Shown here: in pieces, positions 1-6,194 of the stretch
How positions within the stretch are numbered: position 1 is the stretch's first letter
Layout: every line of letters starts with the position of its first letter
Source of the DNA: Bacteroidota bacterium
Lineage (GTDB): Bacteria > Bacteroidota > Bacteroidia > NS11-12g > UBA9320
Direction: 5' to 3'
DNA: 10,600 bases
NCBI GenBank assembly: GCA_024638525.1
Contig: JAHEKB010000061.1
Span: 1 to 10,600, forward strand
Made by a program: the position numbers and the translations under genes
Notes under the pieces: model-generated
What the model was told of the DNA's origin: nothing
The model's input: the letters and a program-made list of their open reading frames with translations, nothing else
The model's database searches: none

Positions 1-52
1 TATCGAATTTGGCTTTTAGCTGCTCCAATAAAGTAGATGAATGAGTTGTCAT
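1..52 (-). CDS. 5' end of an unidentified leftward gene (cut by window edge)
   Basis: An ATG on the minus strand at 52-50 opens a frame that stays open to the window edge and reads MTTHSSTLLEQLKAKFD (17 residues). The short polar start followed by an amphipathic helix-like LLEQLKAKF stretch resembles a genuine cytoplasmic N-terminus. Too little is visible to name a family. Upstream (to the right) there is no strong ribosome-binding site; a 10-bp perfect palindrome ACTAGCTAGT lies at 75-84, 23 bp from the start. The frame could still be chance, because 17 open codons prove little. Confidence 0.4.
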   Translation of the reverse strand, partial: MTTHSSTLLEQLKAKFD

Positions 53-233
53 TTGATTCTTAAGGCTTTACAAGACTAGCTAGTTTAGATGGCAAAAAAA
101 ATGATTTCTATCACATTAATTGTTTAATTCAACTACAACAGTTAAGCAAAGCTTGCACAATGCTCAAAGGCATAATTTACCCATTTCTGAGGTGACTAAC
201 CATTATTGCGATGCAAAATCAGGTGAGGCCTAA
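53..233. other. AT-rich intergenic stretch without an intact gene
   Basis: I find no convincing coding region, RNA gene or terminator here. It contains the 10-bp palindrome at 75-84, an A-run around 95-102, and the first part of a 32-codon open frame (ATG 211 to TAA 307-309) that has no ribosome-binding site and no recognisable content. That frame overlaps a decayed reading path in another frame, so I do not call it a gene. The stretch presumably carries the promoter of the leftward gene that starts at 52. Confidence 0.5.
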
Positions 234-572
234 AACAACTTGGTTAGCAATGTTCATTGGAAGTATATACTTCAATTCAGAATCAATTTTACAATTTCAA
301 TCTATTTAACGGAAGATTTAATTACACAGGCCAACCATCGCTTAGCTCCCAAACAAATCTTTTGAAGATCCTCGTAAGATTGGATATGTACTAGAGCGAT
401 TTGATGAAAAGTCTAATGGCTTTATCATGGTTGTAGAATTAAAGGCAGAGGCCACTTCTTATCTCGATGATATGCCAACAGTAATAAAATTCAATGGTAT
501 GGGGTGATTGTCCATGACAAGGACTTATATACCAGCCCTGCACTAGAGTTCTCTTTTGAGTCAGAGAACTGA
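234..572 (+). pseudogene. Decayed, frame-disrupted gene remnant upstream of htpG
   Basis: Three successive open stretches in different frames read like one continuous protein. The first spans 234-362 and includes ITQANHRLAPKQIF; it is stopped by TGA 363-365. The second runs in another frame from 346 to 504, includes EDPRKIGYVLERFDEKSNGF and LKAEATSYLDDMPTVIKFNG, and is stopped by TGA 505-507. The third, 504-572, reads VIVHDKDLYTSPALEFSFES and ends at TGA 570-572. Both joins lie at homopolymers (TTTT at 360-363 and GGGG at 501-504), so each needs only a single-base indel. The predicted composition is normal for a soluble protein. There is no clear start codon or ribosome-binding site. I do not recognise the family. 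Alternatives are sequencing or assembly errors in a living gene, or chance for the first stretch; the middle and last stretches are the most protein-like. Confidence 0.42.
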
Positions 573-632
573 CAAGAAGTCAGAAAATCCGATTGGTATT
601 TCTTTTGATACTCCTTTGCTGAGAATCAAGTC

Positions 633-2450
633 ATGCAAAAAGGAAAAGTATCAGTAAACACGGAAAACATCTTTCCGATCATCAAGAAATTTCTGTACAC
701 GGATAATGAAATCTTTTTAAGAGAGCTCATTTCAAATGCTGTAGATGCAAGCCAGAAGTTGAAAGTTCTGAGCAGCAGAAGTGAAACGGGTGAAATTGGA
801 GATCTCAAGATCAAGGTTGCCATTAATGAGGAAAAGAAGACTTTAACCATTAGCGATAATGGCATTGGTATGAGTGCAGATGAGATTGACAAATACATCA
901 ATCAGATTGCATTTAGCGGGGCAGAAGAATTCGTAGAAAAATTTCAGGACGATAAGGAGAATGCCAATATCATTGGACACTTCGGATTGGGATTCTATTC
1001 TGCTTTTATGGTAGCTGATAAAGTGGAGATTGATTCGCTGAGCTACCGCGAAGAAGAGACCGCAGCGCATTGGACATGCGAAGGCAGTACTGATTTTAAA
1101 ATTACTAAAGGAAAACGCAAGAAAAGGGGAACTGATATTATTCTTCATATCAATGAAGAGAGCAAGGAGTATTTGGAGAAATACACCATAAAAAACCTTT
1201 TGAGCAAGTATTGTAAATTTCTTCCTATTAGCATAGAGTTTGAAGATGAAATCATCAATCAGACCGAGCCCTTATGGAAGAAAAATCCAACGGAATTAAA
1301 GGATGAGGATTACACCGCCTTTTATTCACAGCTTTATCCCATGAGTGAACCACCTCTGTTTTGGATTCACCTCAATGTGGATTATCCTTTCAAGCTAACA
1401 GGCATATTGTATTTCCCCAAAATCAAAAAGGAAATCGATCCCAATAGAAATAAGATTCAGCTTTACAGCAATCAGGTTTTTGTCACAGAAAATGTAGAAG
1501 ATATCGTCCCGGAATACCTCATGCTATTGCATGGCGTAATAGATAGCCCGGATATTCCATTAAACGTTTCAAGAAGTAGCTTGCAGGCTGACAGCAATGT
1601 AAAAAAGATTACGAGTCACATCAGTAAAAAGGTTAGCGACAAGCTGAAAGAGCTCTATAAAAAGGATGAAAAGGACTTTCAACTCAAATGGAAGAACATG
1701 AGTCTTTTTGTCAAATACGGAATGGTCAGTGATGAAAAATTCTATGATAGAGCCAAGAATTTTTGCCTGTTACAGAGTGAAAATCAAGACGATAAAGGTC
1801 AGAAGTTTTATACTATTGATCAATACATCGAACACATCAAAGCAAAGCAGACAGATAAGGATGATCAAGTGGTGGCTCTCTATACGACGGATTTGGATGC
1901 TCAACACTCATACATAGAGCAGGCCAAAAACAGGGGTTATGATGTCCTGTATATGGATGAAATCATCGATAATCACTTTGTATCAACCTTGGAGGCTAAA
2001 CTGGAAAAATTCCAAATGAAACGGGTGGATTCGGATACCGTAGATCAATTGATCAATACAGAGGATAGTTTGGAAGCCGTGCTGAGCGAAGAGGAATTGA
2101 CCAAGCTAAAGGAGGCCTTTAGCAAGGATTTAGACGAGGAGAAATTTGTGGTTGAAACAAAATCAATGACACCGGATGATCCTTTTGTGACTATTACGCG
2201 TTCTGAGTTCGAGAGGAGGATGAGTGAAATGCAAGGAATGGGCGGTATGGCTATGTTTGGACAGATGCCTGAGAAATACCAGTTGAACATCAATGCCAAT
2301 CACGCTCTGAGCCAAAAACTCATTAAAGCCAAAGCCCCGGGCAAAAAGAAAATTGTCAAAGAAGCACTTGATCTCGCCAAGCTTTCGCAAAACCTATTGA
2401 AAGGAGAAGAGCTCAGTGCCTTTGTCAAAAGGCAAATGGAGAAGCTTTGA
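633..2450 (+). CDS. htpG: Molecular chaperone HtpG (bacterial Hsp90)
   Basis: This is a cytosolic, ATP-dependent homodimeric chaperone that remodels client proteins, usually with DnaK. The protein has 605 residues, close to the E. coli length of about 624. The GHKL ATPase domain is complete: ELISNAVDA at 31-39 with catalytic E31, N35 and D38, DNGIGM at 75-80, and the ATP-lid motif GHFGLGFYSAF at 115-125. The middle domain carries LYSNQVFV near 277 and SPDIPLNVSRSSLQ at 305-318, whose R314 corresponds to the ATP-contacting arginine of Hsp90. The charged linker of eukaryotic Hsp90 is absent, as expected. The C-terminal domain holds a Met/Gly-rich patch near 530-546, plausibly part of the client-contacting surface. 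The start MQKGKVSVNTENIF matches Bacteroidota HtpG proteins. The ribosome-binding site is weak (GAGAA near 621-625). The gene stands alone and ends 1 bp from the convergent TraB gene. Confidence 0.97.
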   Translation: MQKGKVSVNTENIFPIIKKFLYTDNEIFLRELISNAVDASQKLKVLSSRSETGEIGDLKIKVAINEEKKTLTISDNGIGMSADEIDKYINQIAFSGAEEFVEKFQDDKENANIIGHFGLGFYSAFMVADKVEIDSLSYREEETAAHWTCEGSTDFKITKGKRKKRGTDIILHINEESKEYLEKYTIKNLLSKYCKFLPISIEFEDEIINQTEPLWKKNPTELKDEDYTAFYSQLYPMSEPPLFWIHLNVDYPFKLTGILYFPKIKKEIDPNRNKIQLYSNQVFVTENVEDIVPEYLMLLHGVIDSPDIPLNVSRSSLQADSNVKKITSHISKKVSDKLKELYKKDEKDFQLKWKNMSLFVKYGMVSDEKFYDRAKNFCLLQSENQDDKGQKFYTIDQYIEHIKAKQTDKDDQVVALYTTDLDAQHSYIEQAKNRGYDVLYMDEIIDNHFVSTLEAKLEKFQMKRVDSDTVDQLINTEDSLEAVLSEEELTKLKEAFSKDLDEEKFVVETKSMTPDDPFVTITRSEFERRMSEMQGMGGMAMFGQMPEKYQLNINANHALSQKLIKAKAPGKKKIVKEALDLAKLSQNLLKGEELSAFVKRQMEKL

Positions 2451-2475
2451 TCTAATTCAAAATCTCAAAGCTCTC
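2439..2475. terminator. Possible bidirectional hairpin across the htpG/TraB convergent stops
   Basis: The left arm 2443-2450 (AGCTTTGA) is perfectly complementary to the right arm 2465-2472 (TCAAAGCT). After a single bulged A (2442), three more pairs form (2439-2441 with 2473-2475). The loop is 14 nt and contains the TraB stop codon, while the htpG stop sits in the left arm. There is no U-tract on either side, so classical intrinsic termination is uncertain. The two genes leave no other room for a terminator. Confidence 0.3.
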
Positions 2476-4230
2476 GAAGAAGCGCAGTACTTCTTTTGAT
2501 TTTAGAACCTCAGGGTCGCCAGAAACGCGCAGCTCGAAGCGCATGCCGTTTCTTTCTGGACTTAGACAGGTGATCTTATTGTCCATGAAACCGAGACTTC
2601 TAATGGCTGTGCATTCTTCGCCCATAATGGTCACTCCAATGGAGTCCACGGTTGGGGGCTGAATACTACCCATGAGTATTTGCATCATATTCACTTCGCT
2701 TTTTGCCATTTCTGACATCACTGAACCGCTTATGGCTTGCATGTATTCTTCCACTTCTGGGCTTACATCCGGCATGGGCACGCCTGGGAGTATATCAGGG
2801 CGGCGCTCATAATCCATATCCATTTCCTCTTCTTCATCACCATATACAATCACCTCTTCTACGGGCTCTTCCATTTCAACTTCATACTCCATATCTTCAA
2901 TCTCTGCATCTTCAACCATCTCTACTGCTTCAGTTGCGTCCTCCACAGCTTCTTCTTCGGCTTGGCTAACCGCCATATCTGCTTCAGCAGCCTCCATTAG
3001 CATTTCTAATTCTGCCATCATACTATCTATCTCTTCTTGTGTGTAGCTAATTTCGGTGGCATACTCTATTTCTTCACCCTCGTATTCAGGTTCTGACTCA
3101 TAGGCAATGTCATCTTCGGCCATGTCCATAAGCTCATGGTCGTCGTATGGAGCATCAGCAAAAGCTGAATTGAAATCTTGAGTTATTTTGAACTTGGCTC
3201 TACCCAATCGCGTAAAAGCCTCATTATGCGAGGAGGTGTTTGCTCCAAACATTGCCCCGAATCCACCCCAGTTGTATTCAACTTTGTTTATACTGTCCAC
3301 GGTGTTTGGTATATCAACCTTGATCTCATCGCTTTGGTAAGTGTGCCAAGCAAGTCCCAATCCCTCTTCCTTACCGGTCAGGTCAATGGCTCTAAGGGTG
3401 TAGCCCGCAGCGCGGTATTGATTCACCAAACCGTTTTCTCCGCACAAGTGACCGCATCCAACCGCAATAAAGGTAGATTGTGATCGAACAAGTTCGATTG
3501 ACCTTTCAAACATGAGATCATTTCTGTCGTCAAATATTCTGCTGTATAGCCTTTGGACAAAATTATTGGCCACGTCTCCCGACCGATTGATCACCACGCA
3601 AATCTCATCGGCATCTAATGCGGAATATGCATTGATCAATGCTGCCTGCTCATCGGGAAATTCATTGAGCTTTACTCTCCAGTCGTCGGATTCTAAGAAT
3701 TCCATCAGGGCCTCGGTAAGTCCGCTGAAATCGCTACCTACCAAAGCATTGATTTGTTCTTGCCAACTTTCTATACCGTGTATTTCTTTGCCCATTTTGC
3801 GGCTGTAGTTCTGTAAGTACTGATCAACGAAATAGCTTCGATTGCTCAGATCCATTTGTTTGGCCATCAAATCTTGATAGAAGGGAAGAATATCCCTAAC
3901 CAGGCGAACGCCAATAGTATCAGGGGAGATCTTTTCCATCATGGCCGGTAAAAGATCCTCTTGAAGGTATTTTTCTAAGGCGTCCTTTTCATCTTCACCC
4001 ATATCAAACTGACCGTCATCCAAATCAACTTCAAATGCCCCCATAGCACATTGGTCAATCGCCCAGAATACGCTATCATTCCAGTTATAAACCCCTTCTT
4101 CTTGGGTATGAATAGTACCAAATAAATAACTGACCTCTTCTAGATCACCACCAGATATTTCGTAAAGCAAAGAAGATTGTGAATATGTTAAAGTGCTGAT
4201 AAATAGCACTATAAGGCTCGGGAATCTCAT
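2452..4230 (-). CDS. Exported TraB/GumN-family (Tiki-like) protein with long acidic insert
   Basis: The protein has 592 residues. An N-terminal signal peptide (about 1-18, hydrophobic LIVLFISTLTYS) predicts export to the periplasm or outer envelope. The TraB/PrgY/Tiki fold follows: GTIH at 38-41, FEVDL at 66-70, HGIESW at 151-156, the conserved RND near 236-238, and AVGCGHLCGENGL at 256-268. Two GxxH motifs plus a conserved Glu are the hallmark of this superfamily, in which animal Tiki is a metal-dependent protease; activity of the bacterial GumN-type members is largely undetermined. After about 290 comes a region with WHTYQSDEIKVDIPNTV, then residues 371-475 with 46 Asp/Glu and no Lys/Arg, and finally a domain ending in RFFESFEILN. 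Function is unknown, so I give no gene symbol. The start is fixed by the signal peptide. It is transcribed divergently from yafV across 47 bp. Confidence 0.85.
   Translation of the reverse strand: MRFPSLIVLFISTLTYSQSSLLYEISGGDLEEVSYLFGTIHTQEEGVYNWNDSVFWAIDQCAMGAFEVDLDDGQFDMGEDEKDALEKYLQEDLLPAMMEKISPDTIGVRLVRDILPFYQDLMAKQMDLSNRSYFVDQYLQNYSRKMGKEIHGIESWQEQINALVGSDFSGLTEALMEFLESDDWRVKLNEFPDEQAALINAYSALDADEICVVINRSGDVANNFVQRLYSRIFDDRNDLMFERSIELVRSQSTFIAVGCGHLCGENGLVNQYRAAGYTLRAIDLTGKEEGLGLAWHTYQSDEIKVDIPNTVDSINKVEYNWGGFGAMFGANTSSHNEAFTRLGRAKFKITQDFNSAFADAPYDDHELMDMAEDDIAYESEPEYEGEEIEYATEISYTQEEIDSMMAELEMLMEAAEADMAVSQAEEEAVEDATEAVEMVEDAEIEDMEYEVEMEEPVEEVIVYGDEEEEMDMDYERRPDILPGVPMPDVSPEVEEYMQAISGSVMSEMAKSEVNMMQILMGSIQPPTVDSIGVTIMGEECTAIRSLGFMDNKITCLSPERNGMRFELRVSGDPEVLKSKEVLRFFESFEILN
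2806..3120 (-). repeat. Low-complexity acidic tract inside the TraB-family protein
   Basis: Residues 371-475 of the TraB-family protein contain 46 Asp/Glu in 105 positions, about ten Met, and no Lys or Arg. The segment mixes Glu/Ala/Met-rich pieces that could form helix (around 400-450) with DEEEEMDMD near 465-473. On the plus strand the DNA appears as CT-rich, TTC/TCT-containing sequence, but it is not an exact tandem repeat, so selection at the protein level is more likely than simple slippage. Confidence 0.75.
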
Positions 4231-4264
4231 AGATGGGCAATATAGGATGATAAATTGAAAATGA

Positions 4265-4272
4265 TAAATTTG
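4265..4272 (+). promoter_or_regulatory. Bacteroidota -7 promoter element for yafV
   Basis: TAAATTTG matches the Bacteroidota -7 consensus TAnnTTTG exactly. Only 5 nt separate it from the yafV ATG at 4278, so the transcript would be leaderless or nearly so. No clear TTTG-type -33 element is visible at the usual distance. A 10-bp direct repeat ATGATAAATT (4247-4256 and 4261-4270) overlaps the element with a 14-bp period. Confidence 0.4.
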
Positions 4273-4277
4273 TTTGT

Positions 4278-5030
4278 ATGTCTACACTTAACCTCAGTTT
4301 GGTCCAATATGATATAGCCTGGAAAGATAAATCGACGAATTTCAGTAAAATTCGGACTTTGACTCAGCAGATTGGGGCAACTGATTTGATGGTTCTGCCA
4401 GAAATGTTTCAGACGGCTTTCAGCGTAAGAGATACAGAACAGGCTGAGGACATGGATGGTGAGAGTGTAGAATTCTTGAGAAAACTCGCTCATAAACATT
4501 CTTGCAATGTTGGAGCCAGTTTAATGATTAAACTGAACGAGGGTGTAGTCAACAGATTTCTCATTACCAATGATAAAGATGTCTTTGCCATCTATGATAA
4601 ACAGCACCTATTTGCACTCTCCGACGAGGACGAAAAATTTCGGCCTGGGACTGTGAATGTCGACACTGTGATCAAGGGCTTTAAGTGCAGAATGATCATT
4701 TGCTATGACTTGCGGTTTCCATATACGAGCTTTAATACCAATGACTACGATCTGCTTTTAGTTATAGCTAATTGGCCTTCTGCCAGGATAGAACATTGGG
4801 ATCGCTTACTTCAGGCCAGAGCCATTGAAAACCAAGCCTATGTAGCTGGAGTAAATAGGGTAGGGATGGATCCATTTGATCATGCTTATCCCGGACATTC
4901 AAGTGTATATGATCCCATGGGAAAATGCTTACTGCGTTTTACGGGTGAAGAAGTTCAACAGATTGAACTCAGTAAAAAGTTTATAGATGATTACCGCAAA
5001 AATTACCCTTTCATATCCGATAGAAAATGA
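4278..5030 (+). CDS. yafV: Omega-amidase, YafV/Nit2-type nitrilase-superfamily hydrolase
   Basis: This is a cytosolic C-N hydrolase that deaminates 2-oxoglutaramate and the related keto-acid amide of methionine salvage, clearing by-products of glutamine transaminases. The protein has 250 residues, typical of YafV. The catalytic triad is visible as E42 (VLPEMF), K108 (YDKQHLF) and C142 (IICYDLRFP). Other hallmarks match YafV closely: VNRFLI near 91-96, NDYDLLLVIANWP near 154-166 and RAIENQAYVAGVNRVG near 179-194. The start MSTLNLSLVQYD gives the usual N-terminal strand of the fold. It has its own promoter in a 47-bp gap shared with the divergent TraB gene and ends exactly against the convergent tfoX-like gene. 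The family is certain; the exact substrate is inferred from similarity. Confidence 0.9.
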   Translation: MSTLNLSLVQYDIAWKDKSTNFSKIRTLTQQIGATDLMVLPEMFQTAFSVRDTEQAEDMDGESVEFLRKLAHKHSCNVGASLMIKLNEGVVNRFLITNDKDVFAIYDKQHLFALSDEDEKFRPGTVNVDTVIKGFKCRMIICYDLRFPYTSFNTNDYDLLLVIANWPSARIEHWDRLLQARAIENQAYVAGVNRVGMDPFDHAYPGHSSVYDPMGKCLLRFTGEEVQQIELSKKFIDDYRKNYPFISDRK

Positions 5031-5046
5031 TCATTTTTTCTTTTTA
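5024..5046. terminator. AT-rich palindrome plus T-run at the yafV/TfoX stop codons
   Basis: AAAATGATCATTTT (5024-5037) is a perfect 14-bp palindrome centred exactly on the junction of the two convergent stop codons (TGA on each strand, together TGATCA). It runs into a T-rich tract on the plus strand (TTTTTTCTTTTT, to about 5045), which could act as a U-tract for the yafV transcript. The stem would be short and weak, so termination here is only a possibility. The T-run also encodes the lysine tail of the opposite gene. Confidence 0.28.
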
Positions 5047-5375
5047 CTGGATATGGCCAATGGATTAAATCCCACAGCTAGATTTAGATAAAAATGGAGG
5101 TCGTCGTCCTTATCAATACCTTCTGGTTCTACAAATACATAACCTTTCATAGGCCTACCGGTAAAGTTCATTTCATTGCAGTATTCCCTCTTTAGACACT
5201 GTGCATAGTTGTCAGGGCCTACTCTTGCCATAAGTTCATTTTTAACAATACCAACACACATTTTATCATCGAGCATATAGCACAGCCCGCCCATCATTTT
5301 CTTCTCTTCAGTCAGTAGTTTTTTTTCTATAAAATATTGGCTGATTCTCTCTGCTAAATAGTTGTCATATGCCAT
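5031..5375 (-). CDS. TfoX N-terminal-domain family protein (TfoX/Sxy-like)
   Basis: This is a small cytosolic protein of 114 residues consisting of a single TfoX_N-type domain. Family features are KKMMGGLCYMLDDKMCVGI (26-44), ELMARVG (47-53) and GRPMKGYVFVEPE (73-85). The C-terminal TfoX/Sxy domain of competence regulators is absent, as in many stand-alone TfoX_N proteins outside the Gammaproteobacteria, so a role in competence should not be assumed. The last residues are a basic tail (SSKKKK). Upstream on the minus strand, TATCTTTC at 5389-5382 differs from the -7 consensus TAnnTTTG at one base and lies 6 nt before the ATG. The stop codon abuts that of yafV with no intervening base. Confidence 0.8.
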   Translation of the reverse strand: MAYDNYLAERISQYFIEKKLLTEEKKMMGGLCYMLDDKMCVGIVKNELMARVGPDNYAQCLKREYCNEMNFTGRPMKGYVFVEPEGIDKDDDLHFYLNLAVGFNPLAISSKKKK

Positions 5376-5407
5376 CGGTCTGAAAGATAATGAAAAGCGA
5401 TTATGTT

Positions 5408-5415
5408 TACATTTG
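5408..5415 (+). promoter_or_regulatory. Bacteroidota -7 promoter element for map
   Basis: TACATTTG matches TAnnTTTG exactly and ends 10 nt before the ATG at 5426. Its position inside the optional 12-codon upstream extension (ATG 5390) argues that translation starts at 5426. No unambiguous -33 TTTG is seen upstream. Confidence 0.42.
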
Positions 5416-5425
5416 CAGCCCTTTT

Positions 5426-6190
5426 ATGGCAATTAAAATAAAAACAGCCAAGCAAATTGAAGGCATACGAAAAAGCGCTCAATTGGCAGCTGAGGTATTA
5501 AAGTATTTGGAGCAATATGTGGTTGCTGGCAATACCACAAAATATGTTAATGACAAAGCTCTCGAGTTCATTGAGAAGCACGGGGCTAAAGCGGCAACAT
5601 TAGGATATAAAGGATTTACCGGTGCTATTTGTACCTCTCCAAACGAGGTGATTTGCCATGGAGTGCCCAATGAAACAGTGCTCAATGATGGAGATATTCT
5701 AAACATAGATGTTACCACCATTCTGGATGGCTACTACGGCGACACCTGTAAAATGTATGCCGTTGGAGAGATATCAGAAAGTGCTCAACGCTTAATAGAC
5801 GTAACTAAAGTCTGTTTAAAGAAAGGCGTTGCTGAGTGTTATCCCGGCAATAGATTTGGAAACATAGGCTATGCTATATCCAGATATGCGCATAAAAAGG
5901 GCTATAGTGTAGTTTGGCAGTTTTGCGGACATGGGGTTGGACTCAAGTTCCACGAAGAACCCGAAGTGTCTCATATTGCTCAAAAGAATACGGGTAAGAG
6001 AATGCGGCCAGGTATGGTGTTTACCATAGAACCCATGATCAATGAAGGCGTTGCTGAAGCGATAATTGATCGCAAAGACGGCTGGACCGCACGCACCAGA
6101 GATGGCAAGCTATCCGCTCAATTTGAGCACACCATAGTCATTACCGAAAACGGATGCGAATGCCTTACTGATAAATACGGAGAATACTGA
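5426..6190 (+). CDS. map: Type I methionine aminopeptidase
   Basis: This enzyme removes the initiator Met from nascent proteins and is a dinuclear-metal hydrolase of the pita-bread fold. I place the start at ATG 5426 (MAIKIKTAKQIEGIRKSAQL), giving 254 residues. From this start the catalytic His (ICHGVP) is residue 78, and the metal ligands fall at D95 (NIDV), D106 (GDTC), H169 (GHGVG), E202 (TIEPM) and E234 (FEHT). These nearly coincide with E. coli H79, D97, D108, H171, E204 and E235. An upstream in-frame ATG at 5390 would add 12 residues (MKSDYVYICSPF) not expected in the family and lying over the promoter. The gene is followed after 4 bp by the NFACT-family gene, probably one transcript. 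Unlike many Bacteroidota genomes, no ribosomal protein genes or infA adjoin it here. Confidence 0.96.
   Translation: MAIKIKTAKQIEGIRKSAQLAAEVLKYLEQYVVAGNTTKYVNDKALEFIEKHGAKAATLGYKGFTGAICTSPNEVICHGVPNETVLNDGDILNIDVTTILDGYYGDTCKMYAVGEISESAQRLIDVTKVCLKKGVAECYPGNRFGNIGYAISRYAHKKGYSVVWQFCGHGVGLKFHEEPEVSHIAQKNTGKRMRPGMVFTIEPMINEGVAEAIIDRKDGWTARTRDGKLSAQFEHTIVITENGCECLTDKYGEY
6179..6182 (+). promoter_or_regulatory. Ribosome-binding site supporting a TTG start
   Basis: GGAG lies within the last codons of map, 12 nt before the TTG at 6195. No in-frame ATG or GTG is found nearby upstream, and family alignment requires the protein to begin about here. The arrangement suggests translational coupling of the NFACT protein to map. 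Confidence 0.4.
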
Positions 6191-6194
6191 TCTT

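Noticed and set aside
211..309. 32-codon ORF starting MQNQVRPKTTWLAMFIGSIY
   Set aside because: It has a mildly membrane-like composition but no ribosome-binding site, and it overlaps a different-frame path that continues into the more protein-like remnant. Not enough to call a gene.
626..1148. Minus-strand ORFs over the start of htpG
   Set aside because: They are fully contained within the conserved ATPase domain of HtpG and have no recognisable protein features.
2703..3000. Two overlapping plus-strand ORFs opposite the TraB gene
   Set aside because: They lie antisense to the acidic tract. The low-complexity GA-rich codons of the real gene leave few stops on the other strand, and the translations (Leu/His/Phe-rich) look like an artefact.
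2820..3080. CT-rich stretch as a microsatellite or triplex-forming repeat
   Set aside because: The TTC/TCT motifs are irregular and follow the codons for Glu and Met in the TraB gene, so no DNA-level repeat needs to be invoked.
2452..4230. TraB name taken as evidence of a conjugative element
   Set aside because: This TraB/GumN family is the PrgY/Tiki-type, unrelated to the F-plasmid TraB of type IV secretion, and no other transfer genes are present.
5031..5375. TfoX-like gene as evidence of a competence system
   Set aside because: Only the N-terminal domain is present and no com, dpr or pilus genes are in the window.
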